Positions 45,285-54,721 of a stretch of DNA of 64,000 nt are shown in pieces (positions within the stretch are counted from its first letter, which is position 1; each line of letters begins with the position of its first letter). This stretch comes from Mucilaginibacter geliditolerans (lineage in GTDB: Bacteria; Bacteroidota; Bacteroidia; Sphingobacteriales; Sphingobacteriaceae). The stretch covers positions 1 through 64,000 of the forward strand of contig NZ_JACHBY010000009.1 in assembly GCF_014200495.1 (NCBI RefSeq). The letters are read 5' to 3'. The translations under genes and the position numbers were made by a program. The notes under the pieces are model-generated. The model made no database searches and was not told the DNA's origin. It worked only from the letters and a program-made list of their open reading frames with translations.

Positions 45285-45962
45285 TTATAATTTATGTATT
45301 TGTTTGTATAGCAGTTCTGCCATAATAAAGTTCAATTCCACATCAATGTCCTGTGCTTCCTGCTCAGCCATCTCATACAAAAAAGGCCTGTCACCAATAC
45401 GATTGTGTTTTCTTTCGAGTATAGCTTTTGTAAAGATGTACATGCAGGAATTTTCCTCAAAAACAGGCGGAAGATCCTGGGTACGCAACAAAATATTAGG
45501 ATTATGATTAAGGGGCCTTGCCAAACCATCCCAATACCTTACTTGCTTGCGTGTAACCGAAAACAAAGAATCGTACATTGGATATACTTCAAAAAATTTC
45601 TTTATACCTGCTTCTATTGTAGCCGATGAAAGTATTGGATTTGTACTATGTGTTTGTAAATAAAATTCTGACGGCACCTGGTTTATTGTATTCATTAATA
45701 CATCATTCATCGGTATACCGCCATCACGCAAATGTTCAGGCCTTTCTAACACCAATACATCCGGAAAGTATTTATTGCTTTGCTCAATAACAATAGGGCT
45801 ATCGGTATCAATAACTACCTTATCAATTAATGAGCAGTCAAGCAAAGAGCTTACTATGTGATGAAATAATGGTTTTCCGGCAAAGTCGCGGTAATTTTTC
45901 CCAGGCACTCTCTCGCTGGAATGGCGCATTGGTACAATTGCGGTTAATTTATAAGCAGACAT
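45285..45962 (-). CDS. acylneuraminate cytidylyltransferase-family protein
   Basis: A 225-residue nucleotidyltransferase of the CMP-NeuAc/CMP-Kdo synthetase fold. The N-terminal CTP-binding motif is AIVPMRHSSERVPGKNYRDF, followed by GKPLFHHIVSSLL. QTHSTNPILS also fits the family. Members transfer CMP to a 2-ketoacid sugar or to related acids. No NeuB-type synthase or other sialic acid gene is in the window, so the activated molecule is unlikely to be assigned as sialic acid. It is the first gene of the tightly packed three-gene module (2-nt gap to the dehydrogenase). Confidence 0.85.
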   Translation of the reverse strand: MSAYKLTAIVPMRHSSERVPGKNYRDFAGKPLFHHIVSSLLDCSLIDKVVIDTDSPIVIEQSNKYFPDVLVLERPEHLRDGGIPMNDVLMNTINQVPSEFYLQTHSTNPILSSATIEAGIKKFFEVYPMYDSLFSVTRKQVRYWDGLARPLNHNPNILLRTQDLPPVFEENSCMYIFTKAILERKHNRIGDRPFLYEMAEQEAQDIDVELNFIMAELLYKQIHKL

Positions 45963-45993
45963 TTTTTTATTATTTATTACGTTAATTTCCTGA

Positions 45994-46956
45994 TCAGGAG
46001 GAGTAAATTATTTTTTCTCCTAATTCATTACTTGTATTTTGCTCTTTCTTTTTAAATAGCTTGTCTTTAAAGTCATTAGGGTAATAGAATCTCATTCTAA
46101 GGGTTTCATCCGGCTGAAACTTTTGGCGATAACCCTGGTAAGTGCCCCAAAACTGAAGTACTCTGAATGCGACTATTGAATTTAACTCTTTAAAAAACTT
46201 ACCATCATGCAAAGCATGGATAGAATCAGCCCAAACATTCCCTACTGATAACCTTATAAAGCTAAAAAAGGTAAACCTTTCATTAGGATAGATGTTTTTT
46301 AAGGCAATTGCCTCACGTCTGTACCGGTTCCTGATCCTTGATACAGATTCCTCATGTACGTGTACAATTGTGGCAGATGATTCGTATGCAACTGAATAAC
46401 CTTTTTTCATAATCCGCGTAGCCCAATCTAAATCTTCAAGGCCTGTTAATTGTTCGTCATAAGGCTGTTCCTCCCACAGTGATTTCCTGATAACCGCATT
46501 GGCATTATTGCAAAAAGGGATCCTTTGATCATAATTAGAAACCGAAGGAAACCATTTTTTAAATAATTGTTCTTCTGAATATTTAGTAATTTCATTACCA
46601 ACCTGCCTGCCGTAAACCAATGCTACCCTTTCCTTTTCAAAAGGCGCTATCATTTTCTCAACCCAATCAGTGTACAACGGATAAACGTGTGCACTGGCAA
46701 AAAGCAAATATTTGCCGCTTGCAGCCTGGCAACCTATATTTAAAGCTCTGCCGAAAGAAAAGTCCTCAGGTTTGATGTTTACTACTTTCACTCCGGCATT
46801 ACGTGCAATTTCAGCTGTTAAATCTGTTGAACCAGAATCTACCAATATTAATTCTAATTGGGAATACAGCGTTTGTTTACATATACCTTCAAGTAATCTA
46901 CCAATATGCTTTTCTTCATTAAATGACCGGATGATTATGCTGCATTTAGGTATCAT
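45994..46956 (-). CDS. family 2 glycosyltransferase
   Basis: A 320-residue GT-A transferase. It starts with the GT2 nucleotide-binding strand CSIIIRSFNEEKHIGRLLEG and LELILVDSGSTDLTAEIAR, followed by GRALNIGCQAASGKYLLFAS (in place of the DxD). The acceptor region has FCNNANAVIRKSLWEEQPYD and GLEDLDWATRIMKKGY (ED motif, general base). A C-terminal extension with HALHDGKFFKE completes it. It presumably adds one sugar of the repeat unit on the cytoplasmic face. Confidence 0.88.
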   Translation of the reverse strand: MIPKCSIIIRSFNEEKHIGRLLEGICKQTLYSQLELILVDSGSTDLTAEIARNAGVKVVNIKPEDFSFGRALNIGCQAASGKYLLFASAHVYPLYTDWVEKMIAPFEKERVALVYGRQVGNEITKYSEEQLFKKWFPSVSNYDQRIPFCNNANAVIRKSLWEEQPYDEQLTGLEDLDWATRIMKKGYSVAYESSATIVHVHEESVSRIRNRYRREAIALKNIYPNERFTFFSFIRLSVGNVWADSIHALHDGKFFKELNSIVAFRVLQFWGTYQGYRQKFQPDETLRMRFYYPNDFKDKLFKKKEQNTSNELGEKIIYSS

Positions 46957-47009
46957 AAATTAATATTCAAAATAATTGTTCCTTTGCCAATTAAACTTTT
47001 ATTTAACTA

Positions 47010-48113
47010 TTATTGTTCATCTAAAGCTTCCTTTAACACTTCCAGATATTTGGAGCCGTTTTTCCAATCAGGTTCCATATAATTTCCTTCAGCCCACTCA
47101 TTCCATGATTTTATAAAAATAAAATTGCTATCATCTGGCTTGTGAGAAACTCTATTCAAGACTTCTTTAACATGCTGTTTAAACAATTCGGGGGTAGAAT
47201 CTTTCAATATCACTGCTTTTTTTCCTAATCTAGGAGTAGTATCCCATCCCGGCACAATACAAGGGTATTCATTGTGCTGATACTCGCCAGGTTTTAAAAA
47301 AGTTTTTATTGCGTCTTTGTAATTATAAACTTTTAAACCTGGAGCAATTTTTTTTATCTTGTGATATATAAATCGTAAATACTTATTAGTAATTAAATCT
47401 GTATCCCCATACTCAATTTCTCTGTGCCGGGGGAAAGCCAATCCATCTAAACCATATTTCTCACGATCAGCAGGCTTTACATTTTCTCCAATAAAATGGA
47501 TTCCATCAAAACCTTCTTTAATAGCTAAGTTACGCCAAAAATCTAATACTTTTTTACAGTCGGGTATATCCTGGGCTTTATAAATATACAACAAAGGCTT
47601 ATTGCCAAGTTTTATATACCTTTTATCTTTAAAAGCTTTAAGTAAATAATCAAAATGTTCCTGGTGATCTTTTAAATCGCCATATGTTTGTTCTATTAGG
47701 GTTTGATTCTTGGCACCGAAGAAAACACCTTTCCATGAATGATTAGCCCAGCCCAAACAAAATGGGAAGTCGGGCTTTCCTGATTCTAAAACCTCATTAA
47801 AGGGACGTTCAAGCAATCTTTTTCCATTGCCTAACCAATAATGCCAATAGCAAAATCCCTCAACGCCATATTTCGCGGCTATTTCAGCCTGTGCAATTCT
47901 GGATTCTTCCAGACGAAGATCATAAAACCCTAATTCGCCTGGTATTTTAGGCTGTTCATGCCCTTTAAATAAAGGTTTAGCATTGGCAACAGAAACCCAT
48001 TCAGTAAACCCCTTACCCCACCACTCATCATTTTCCTGAATAGGATGATATTGAGGCAAATAATAGGCTATTATCCTTGGTTTTGGGGTTGATGATGTCG
48101 ATGTCTTTACCAT
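47010..48113 (-). CDS. WbsX-like (GH99-related) polysaccharide biosynthesis protein
   Basis: A 367-residue protein of the WbsX/glycosyltransferase-family found in O-antigen clusters, related to the GH99 endo-mannosidase fold. The diagnostic N-terminal sequence is IIAYYLPQYHPIQENDEWWG followed by KGFTEWVSVANAKPLF. GFCYWHYWLGNGKRLLERPF and FIKSWNEWAEGNYMEPD are also characteristic. No signal peptide is present. The family is often annotated as a glycosyltransferase, but its true activity (transferase or hydrolase) is poorly established. It lies between acyltransferase and GT2 genes in the operon. Confidence 0.85.
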   Translation of the reverse strand: MVKTSTSSTPKPRIIAYYLPQYHPIQENDEWWGKGFTEWVSVANAKPLFKGHEQPKIPGELGFYDLRLEESRIAQAEIAAKYGVEGFCYWHYWLGNGKRLLERPFNEVLESGKPDFPFCLGWANHSWKGVFFGAKNQTLIEQTYGDLKDHQEHFDYLLKAFKDKRYIKLGNKPLLYIYKAQDIPDCKKVLDFWRNLAIKEGFDGIHFIGENVKPADREKYGLDGLAFPRHREIEYGDTDLITNKYLRFIYHKIKKIAPGLKVYNYKDAIKTFLKPGEYQHNEYPCIVPGWDTTPRLGKKAVILKDSTPELFKQHVKEVLNRVSHKPDDSNFIFIKSWNEWAEGNYMEPDWKNGSKYLEVLKEALDEQ

Positions 48114-48210
48114 TCGTAACTATTTTATTTTTTTGACCAACATTGGTATAATAAACAAATACTGATATTATTTAACTATGTCGTTATCGTTTAATGGCTT
48201 TTTGCCATTT

Positions 48211-48861
48211 TTATTTTAAACCTATCTGCTTTATAATTACTGCAGGCACTCCTCCTGCAATACAATTTGCCGGCACATCCTTTGTGACCAATGCGTTAGC
48301 CCCAATTATTGAATTTTTTCCAATTTTTACATCAGGTAATATTGTAACCTTATCACCTATCCAAACGTTATCCTCAATAATAACACCTCCTTTGGAATAC
48401 AAAGGCCTATCAGCCGGCGGCAAAGAAAATGATTCAGCATTGATTTCGCCATGCGCATTGTCTGTTATGGTTACTTTCTTGCCCATCAGCACATTATTTC
48501 CTATTTTGATATTATGAATGGCTGTAATATGGCAATCATCACCAATTGAGGTGTTGCTACCAATAGATATTTCAGGCTCATAATTATACCCTTTATAAGT
48601 ATCCCATGCGGTTAAAGCCGCGCCTTTGCCAATGCTTACACCACTATCAATTGTAATATATTTACCTCCAAGCAGATTTATCGGGTAATGAATTACGATG
48701 CCTTTACCAAAAGTTTTAAATTCTGATGCTATCCAAAGTGAATGTAGTTTTGTTTTAAATGACCTCCATTTATTTGCAGTTGAATAAGAAAAAAAAACAG
48801 CAACCAGCTTACACAAATTAGAAAGCATTGCTAGTAATATATTTTTGAATCTTTTTTTCAT
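48211..48861 (-). CDS. hexapeptide-repeat O-acetyltransferase
   Basis: A 216-residue left-handed beta-helix acyltransferase. Repeats run from ITIDSGVSIGKGAALTAW to NSIIGANALVTKDVPANCIAGGVPAVIIK. A catalytic-type His is in DDCHITAIHNIKIGNNV and another loop insert has ADRPLYSKGGV, as in maltose/galactoside O-acetyltransferases. An N-terminal hydrophobic patch may associate with the membrane. It probably acetylates a sugar of the repeat unit. Confidence 0.84.
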   Translation of the reverse strand: MKKRFKNILLAMLSNLCKLVAVFFSYSTANKWRSFKTKLHSLWIASEFKTFGKGIVIHYPINLLGGKYITIDSGVSIGKGAALTAWDTYKGYNYEPEISIGSNTSIGDDCHITAIHNIKIGNNVLMGKKVTITDNAHGEINAESFSLPPADRPLYSKGGVIIEDNVWIGDKVTILPDVKIGKNSIIGANALVTKDVPANCIAGGVPAVIIKQIGLK

Positions 48862-48885
48862 ATTCCTACACGCTATTATTAATAT

Positions 48886-49845
48886 TTATACTGTATTAGT
48901 ATTAATAATAGATTTTAAAAATGCTTTGGAAGAAAATAAAATGAATTTAATTAAAAAGGTAAATTCAAATTCAAGATATGTTAAAGCAGAAAATTCGTTT
49001 TTTACTACTTTCTTATAGTCGGATATGTCAAAAGTAAAATTAGATGCTTTCTTATTAGCATCATTACTAATAGTAACTATCCATGGCAAAACAAATTTAA
49101 AAAGCATTATTCTTTTTTCTTCTCTAAAAGCTTTAAGCTCCTCTCTGCTAACTAAGTATTTACGGAGGATCTTAAAGTAATTTGTTAGAAAAACCTTAGG
49201 CAAATTATATCCTCCTTTTTTAGCAGGAACAATTGATTGGTAAAATTTATCCGGGATAACTAAAAATTCGCACCCTCTTTTTAACAATCGCATTAATACA
49301 TCTACCTGTACAAGCTGTAATGAATATTCCTGTGAAAAGTTATCTATTTTTTGAAAAGATTCCCTTGATATGCAAAATCCACCTATCCAGGTACATGAAT
49401 AAGATACTGTAGCAATAAATGAAGAAGCATTTTTACAGACAATTGGTTCTTTATAAACGGGCATTGTTCCGTTTAATAAAAATGGAATTAAGTTATTTTC
49501 GTAGCAATGCTTTATATCTTGCAATAAAGGAGCTAACGAACCTTTATTTAAAACCAGTGTGTCATTATTTAACTTGAGTATTGCCCCTGAGCCCATGCTC
49601 AGTACTTTTTCAAAATTGCCGTCTACTATGTTTTCAGTATTCCTGTTATATTTAATTTTTGTTGGGTATCTATTTACATACTCAAGGGCTACTGATTCAG
49701 TATTATCTGTTGAACAATTATCTGATATTACAATTTCTATTTCATCTGTTTCAATAAATTCAGGCTCATTAACAAAGCTCTCCAAAACATCCTGTAAATA
49801 GTTGCTTCGGTTATATGTGGGAATGCAAATTGATAAGTAAATCAT
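48886..49845 (-). CDS. family 2 glycosyltransferase
   Basis: A 319-residue GT-A transferase. The start YLSICIPTYNRSNYLQDVLE is the classical GT2 opening, then IEIVISDNCSTDNTESVALE and LKLNNDTLVL in the DxD position (here NND). The N-terminal domain looks complete. The C-terminal part has SREELKAFREEKRIMLFKF and two hydrophobic stretches. It should transfer a sugar onto the lipid-linked oligosaccharide; the donor is unknown. Confidence 0.85.
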   Translation of the reverse strand: MIYLSICIPTYNRSNYLQDVLESFVNEPEFIETDEIEIVISDNCSTDNTESVALEYVNRYPTKIKYNRNTENIVDGNFEKVLSMGSGAILKLNNDTLVLNKGSLAPLLQDIKHCYENNLIPFLLNGTMPVYKEPIVCKNASSFIATVSYSCTWIGGFCISRESFQKIDNFSQEYSLQLVQVDVLMRLLKRGCEFLVIPDKFYQSIVPAKKGGYNLPKVFLTNYFKILRKYLVSREELKAFREEKRIMLFKFVLPWIVTISNDANKKASNFTFDISDYKKVVKNEFSALTYLEFEFTFLIKFILFSSKAFLKSIINTNTV

Positions 49846-49878
49846 AATTTAATTTATATAGGTGTATTAAATTATTTA

Positions 49879-51246
49879 TTAAGTATGCCATTCTTTTCTT
49901 TTCTTAATAAAGACCCATATTGTAGCGGGTAAAGCCCAAAGTACGCATGTTAAAAATCCAAGGAAAAGATATTGTGGAGGCAAATATTTTGTGATAAGTA
50001 AAGTTGTCCCTCCTATATATACAGCTGAAAATACGGATAGCAAAACCATAGGCTCTTGTTTATGGGCTCTAAGGTATACAGCAAGCGAATTAATTATTAA
50101 TTGGATTATCCACGCTGCAAGAAGAATACTGATAGGTAATATGCCTAAAAACCTGTGAAGAAATTTTAAAGAGTCAGAATAAAAATATAGTGCCGACAAA
50201 ATAATTATAGCTCCGACTGCAAATGTACCAACAGCAAGTATCATACTTTTTAATAATAGCCTATCCATTGCAGCCCAATTTTTTAGTGAAACAAACATAT
50301 TTAATTTAGGATTGGCTACATAAATCCAGACATTGGATATGGAAAAAACGGCTGTTGCCAAAGCTATACTTATACCCACTTTACCAGCCTCAACCGGCCC
50401 ATGAAACTGGAACATTAAAGGCGTATAAATTTGAAAAATAAAATATCCGCTGCTCCAGCTAATAGCATAACGCCAAATCAAATTTAAAAAATCTGTTTTC
50501 CAGTTAACTATATATCCTTTGCTTTCTGTAACCATTTGCGCTATAAGTTTTCCAAAGCGAAAATATAGCATACCAATATTTATGGCAGCTGCAATAAAGG
50601 CAGCAAGCGCAAGTGAGTACAGATTAAAACCAAAATAAAGAAATGTTAATGTGGCTATCGTTGAAGCTATGGCACTAACAAATTTATTTTTTTCAATCGC
50701 GGCTATCTGACTACATCCTTCAAAAAAAGACAGAACAGATTGTGTAGTAAAACTTAATCCCGATGATAAAACATACACACACCAGGGAAAGGGCCAATCA
50801 ACATTGCCCCCTTTTCCCCTAAACATTAAAAAGCCTACAGAGAGAATAACAGGGAAACCTACGGCACCTACTGATACAGACCATTTAAAAACAAAGCGCA
50901 ATAATGATCCGATTCGTTTAATATCATTTATCTCTCCTTCAAATAATCCGGTTTCAGGATTAAAAGTAAGGCGTGCATATTCATGGGCTGCAAACTGGGT
51001 AACTATAGTGGTAAAACCCAGATCGGCAAATACAGTTAGTGCCGCCAAACTAATAAACGTATACCAAAAGCCTTGTACTTGTGATGTAAGAAATGTTGGT
51101 ATAAATACTAATGTTACAGGCCCCGAAATAATGCGCCATAAACTATTAACCAAAGTAAACATTACGTCTTTAGTAACGCTTGCTTTTATTGATTTTGAAA
51201 TCTTGTTAATATTAAGTGATCTGGATGACGACGAGGTTGATGACAT
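49879..51246 (-). CDS. Wzx-like polysaccharide flippase
   Basis: A 455-residue membrane protein of the MOP/polysaccharide transporter superfamily with about 12 transmembrane segments. The first is VNSLWRIISGPVTLVFIPTF (about 32-52), then GFWYTFISLAALTVFADLGF. It would move completed undecaprenyl-linked repeat units across the inner membrane. A Ser-rich, non-conserved N-terminus (MSSTSSSSRS) precedes. It lies between rfbH and GT2 genes in the operon, and together with the Wzy-, Wzc- and Wza-like genes it defines a Wzx/Wzy-dependent pathway. Confidence 0.85.
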   Translation of the reverse strand: MSSTSSSSRSLNINKISKSIKASVTKDVMFTLVNSLWRIISGPVTLVFIPTFLTSQVQGFWYTFISLAALTVFADLGFTTIVTQFAAHEYARLTFNPETGLFEGEINDIKRIGSLLRFVFKWSVSVGAVGFPVILSVGFLMFRGKGGNVDWPFPWCVYVLSSGLSFTTQSVLSFFEGCSQIAAIEKNKFVSAIASTIATLTFLYFGFNLYSLALAAFIAAAINIGMLYFRFGKLIAQMVTESKGYIVNWKTDFLNLIWRYAISWSSGYFIFQIYTPLMFQFHGPVEAGKVGISIALATAVFSISNVWIYVANPKLNMFVSLKNWAAMDRLLLKSMILAVGTFAVGAIIILSALYFYSDSLKFLHRFLGILPISILLAAWIIQLIINSLAVYLRAHKQEPMVLLSVFSAVYIGGTTLLITKYLPPQYLFLGFLTCVLWALPATIWVFIKKRKEWHT

Positions 51247-51327
51247 TTATATTTTATAAACAAATTTTATTTACTACAACTATATTGAAATACTTGCTAC
51301 GGTAATTCAACTACTATCTTTCACTAA

Positions 51328-52632
51328 TTAACTTATATAAGCTTTTATTACATCAACAAAATAATCATAATGGGTTTCATTAAGGCCCGGCCAAACTCCC
51401 AGCCAAAATGATCTGTTCATAATTATATCTGTATTGGTAAGCTCACCAGATACCCTATGGTTTATATTTTCATAAGCTGGCTGGCGTAATAAATTGCCAC
51501 CGAATAACAATCTTGTGCCTATTTTTTTCTCTTCCAGGTGCTGTACCAGCATATGACGGTCGGCAGCATCACCCTCACGTAATGTAAGTAAGAAGCCAAA
51601 CCATGAAGGGTCAGACTCTGGCGTAGCCTCAGGCAATATGAAAATATCTTCGAACTGTTTCATACGTTCATGAAGCGCTTTAAAGTTCTCTCTCCTCCTG
51701 TTTACAAAATGATCAAGTTTTTTCAGTTGTGATACACCAAATGCGGCCTGCATATCAGTAACTTTAAGGTTAAAGCCAATATGGGAGTAAGTGTATTTAT
51801 GATCATATCCAAAAGGGAGTGAGCCTAATTGCTGAGAAAAACGGCAGCCGCATGTATTGTCTTTACCTGGTTCGCAATAGCAGTCCCTTCCCCAATCACG
51901 AAAACTTTCAGCCACTTTAGCCAGTACAGGGTTATTTATTAATACAGCTCCGCCTTCGCCCATGGTAATATGATGCGCCGGATAAAATGAGAAAGTAGCG
52001 ATATCGCCAAAAGTGCCTGTTTTTTTACCGCGATAAGTTGCACCTAGTGAATCGCAATCATCTTCAACAACCCATAAGTTGTATTTTTTGGCAACACGCA
52101 TTACTTCATCCAAATTAAATGGATTACCCAATGAGTGCGCTATCATTATAGCTTTTGTTTTTGGTGAAACAGCGGCTTCAATTAAATCTGCCTGAACATT
52201 ATGCGTAGCAATATCAACATCTATGAATACCGGTATTGCACCAAACTGAATCATTGGGTTTACCGTAGTTGGGAAACCTGCTGCAACGGTAATTACTTCG
52301 TCACCTGGCTTTATTGCTCTTTCACCCAATTTAGGTGATGTAAGCGCATAAAATGCTACCAGGTTAGCCGATGATCCGGAGTTTACTAAAAGCGCTTTAG
52401 GGGCTTTAAAATACTCGGCGAAAGATTTTTCAAAATCATTTGAAAAACGACCGGCAGTTAACCATCCGTCAAGAGCTGCGTCTACACCCAGCAAAATATC
52501 TTCTTCATCCAGTACTTTACCTGTAACAGGTATATAATTTTGCCCTGCTATGATAGGACGGTTTATATTAGGCTGCAATGCCTGGGTTAAATGACCCTTA
52601 AGTTCACTATTGATATTTTTAAAATCTTTCAT
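51328..52632 (-). CDS. rfbH: CDP-4-dehydro-6-deoxyglucose 3-dehydratase (E1)
   Basis: A 434-residue PMP- and [2Fe-2S]-dependent enzyme of the DegT/DnrJ/EryC1 fold that removes the C3 hydroxyl of CDP-4-keto-6-deoxyglucose. The Lys of ordinary aminotransferases is replaced by His in [15 protein letters not shown] (H220), the E1 hallmark. The iron-sulfur cysteines are C193 (EDDCDSLG) and C251, C253 and C261 ([14 protein letters not shown]), at the same positions reported for the Yersinia enzyme. [14 protein letters not shown] binds the cofactor. It needs an electron-donating reductase; the flavin/[2Fe-2S] gene at 60395 is the candidate. It lies 26 nt after the SDR gene. Confidence 0.95.
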   Translation of the reverse strand: MKDFKNINSELKGHLTQALQPNINRPIIAGQNYIPVTGKVLDEEDILLGVDAALDGWLTAGRFSNDFEKSFAEYFKAPKALLVNSGSSANLVAFYALTSPKLGERAIKPGDEVITVAAGFPTTVNPMIQFGAIPVFIDVDIATHNVQADLIEAAVSPKTKAIMIAHSLGNPFNLDEVMRVAKKYNLWVVEDDCDSLGATYRGKKTGTFGDIATFSFYPAHHITMGEGGAVLINNPVLAKVAESFRDWGRDCYCEPGKDNTCGCRFSQQLGSLPFGYDHKYTYSHIGFNLKVTDMQAAFGVSQLKKLDHFVNRRRENFKALHERMKQFEDIFILPEATPESDPSWFGFLLTLREGDAADRHMLVQHLEEKKIGTRLLFGGNLLRQPAYENINHRVSGELTNTDIIMNRSFWLGVWPGLNETHYDYFVDVIKAYIS

Positions 52633-52658
52633 CTGCTATAAGCGGTTTTCTTTAATTA

Positions 52659-53714
52659 TTAATCTGTTGTTTTATACCAGTCGATGGTTTTTTTAAGTGC
52701 AGTGTCAAAGTCAAACACCTGTTTTACTTTCAACTCTGATTTTATCAGGTCGATATCCGGTACCGAAACAGATGGATGAGAGGGGTATTGTTTAGAATAC
52801 CTAATCAGGATCTCAATTTTTTGTGTAAAGTTCGAAGTAACCTTTGATGCCAAGGTTTTTAACGAAATAGGCTGTTCGCCGCCAATGTTATACGTTTCAC
52901 CACTTTTGCTATTTGCTAAAATTTTCAGCAGCCAAAAAGCCATATCGCTACCATATAAATAACTTCTAACAGTTTCTTCGTTACCCAATATTCTTATCGG
53001 GCCACCTAATATGCCATCGCGTATAAAGTTGTTGATGGCCCATGGTTTTTCTAAACCTTGGTATGGTCCGATAAAAGCAAAGGGCCTAACTATTACAATA
53101 GGTAGTTTTTGTTGATTACGGAATATCGCACAAACTGTTTCGGCCAACCGTTTGCCTTCGCTATATGCAGAGTTAACTGTATTGCAATCCAGGGCTCCTA
53201 TCTGAGTTTCTTTTATCTTATCAGGATGGCCAGCCAATTGCCCATAAACGCTATTTGAACTAATATGAACAACCTTATTCAGGTTATTTAAACGCAGGCA
53301 TGCATCAAGCACAGCGTGAGTTCCTCTGTATATTGTATCAATTGTTTTTAACGGATTAGTGGTATGCTTACGGTTATCCGGAGATCCGGCGGCATGTATC
53401 ACATAACTAATATCATCAGGAAAATTACTTACATTTCTAACGTCCTGTTCAAGTAATGTAATAAAAGATAGTTTGGCCAAATGCGGAACTTCTTCTTTAT
53501 ATTCCTGTACGTTGCGTGCTAAAATGTATAATTTGATGTTAAAACCATGTTCATGATTTAACAATGAAACGGCTTCCGCAATCCATTTACCAACAAAACC
53601 GGTACCACCTGTTACTAGTATGGATTGATCACGTAAAACACTCAATGCCTGTTTATAATCGGATAACGATTTCTGACAATCAGCCTTCAATAGGTTTATT
53701 AACTCTTGTTTCAT
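52659..53714 (-). CDS. NAD-dependent epimerase/dehydratase-type SDR (CDP-sugar reductase candidate)
   Basis: A 351-residue extended SDR with about 30 residues before the Rossmann motif ILVTGGTGFVGKWIAE. Catalytic Tyr-x3-Lys is in NSAYSEGKRLAETVC, preceded by SSNSVYG. The C-terminal domain has RPFAFIGPYQGLEKPWAINN and ETYNIGGEQPISLKTLA. It overlaps the aldolase gene by 4 nt (ATGA-type coupling). In the yersiniose-type pathway a last reduction of the keto branch or ring is needed, so a reductase or epimerase on a CDP-3,6-dideoxysugar is the best guess. A similar protein is encoded at 57455. Confidence 0.82.
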   Translation of the reverse strand: MKQELINLLKADCQKSLSDYKQALSVLRDQSILVTGGTGFVGKWIAEAVSLLNHEHGFNIKLYILARNVQEYKEEVPHLAKLSFITLLEQDVRNVSNFPDDISYVIHAAGSPDNRKHTTNPLKTIDTIYRGTHAVLDACLRLNNLNKVVHISSNSVYGQLAGHPDKIKETQIGALDCNTVNSAYSEGKRLAETVCAIFRNQQKLPIVIVRPFAFIGPYQGLEKPWAINNFIRDGILGGPIRILGNEETVRSYLYGSDMAFWLLKILANSKSGETYNIGGEQPISLKTLASKVTSNFTQKIEILIRYSKQYPSHPSVSVPDIDLIKSELKVKQVFDFDTALKKTIDWYKTTD

Positions 53715-54721
53715 TTCTTTTTGCGTTTTACCAGATCCAAAACTACTTCAATGATCAAATCTTCCTGACCAGCTACTACTTTACGGCGACCTAATTCAAA
53801 ATAAACATCGCGTTGATCAACCTTGTATTCGTTGGATATTCGCGTAACGTGTTTTGAAAATCCGGAGAATACGCCAGCCAAACCGCTCACTATACTTTCT
53901 GATTTGATGATAGGCACCAATGGCATAATTTCTCTTTCGGCGATATCGGCAGCATCTAATATTTTGTACAGATCAATTCCGGTAGTGTAACCCATTTTAG
54001 CTAAAACGGCTATCAATACTTCTAATTGAGCATTGCCAGCACCAGCGCCAAACCCACGTGCGGTACCATCTAACATAGTAGCTCCCGCTTCAACAGCGGC
54101 AATAGAATTGGCAATGCCTAAACCAAGGTTATTGTGTCCATGAAAACCAATTGGAATAGACAAACCTTCTACCAATGCTGAAATACGTTCCGTTACGTCG
54201 CTTGGAAGGTAGGCCCCCGCTGAATCCATAATAATAATGCCTTCGGCACCGTAGAGTTCCATTTTTTGGGCTTCTTCAACCAACAAGTCGGCTGATGCCA
54301 TGTGGCTCATCATTAAAACTCCATAGGTTTCTTTGCCTTTTTCTCGGGAGTAACCTAAATGGCGCTGGGTGATATCGGCTTCGGTACAATGTGATGCTAC
54401 ACGTATTACATCTACTCCAATTTCAATGGCTCTTTTTAGGTCGCGATTTATGGTGGCAAAACCAGGTATTACATGAATACCCAACTTGCTTGTATGTAAA
54501 TGCGCCTTAGCTGTTTCAAGTAATACCACATCGGTTTCTTTACTTTCGCCAACCTGTAATGATGATGCACCTAAGCCATTACCGTGGCCAACTTCTACAA
54601 TAGGTACTGCTGCCTTATCTGCGGCCTCGCAATATGTGGCTATTTGCTTGGCTGATAGTTGATGAGCTACCGCATGATTTCCATCCCTGAGTGTTGGATC
54701 GCTTATTAAAATGGATTTCAT
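53711..54721 (-). CDS. 4-hydroxy-2-oxovalerate aldolase-like (DmpG/BphI family)
   Basis: A 336-residue metal-dependent pyruvate aldolase. Active-site residues by family: R12 and D13 in DPTLRDGNH, H16, and metal ligands H194 and H196 in GFHGHNNLG. THCTEAD-like ASHCTEADIT and LDGTARGFGAGAGNAQLEVL also fit. The Tyr that in DmpG/BphI sits in AGVYSSF is Phe here (F285, AGVFSGF). The substrate-pocket segment is HVIPGFAT instead of the usual LLLPGIGT. These point to altered aldehyde or stereochemical preference. It overlaps its dehydrogenase partner by 1 nt and the SDR by 4 nt. In a CDP-sugar operon it probably works in synthesis, not aromatic breakdown. Confidence 0.88.
   Translation of the reverse strand: MKSILISDPTLRDGNHAVAHQLSAKQIATYCEAADKAAVPIVEVGHGNGLGASSLQVGESKETDVVLLETAKAHLHTSKLGIHVIPGFATINRDLKRAIEIGVDVIRVASHCTEADITQRHLGYSREKGKETYGVLMMSHMASADLLVEEAQKMELYGAEGIIIMDSAGAYLPSDVTERISALVEGLSIPIGFHGHNNLGLGIANSIAAVEAGATMLDGTARGFGAGAGNAQLEVLIAVLAKMGYTTGIDLYKILDAADIAEREIMPLVPIIKSESIVSGLAGVFSGFSKHVTRISNEYKVDQRDVYFELGRRKVVAGQEDLIIEVVLDLVKRKKK

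Noticed and set aside
45285..45962. Sialic acid (CMP-Neu5Ac) biosynthesis
   Set aside because: Only a cytidylyltransferase-family protein is present. No NeuB/NeuC-type genes are in the window, and the neighbours are oxidoreductases.
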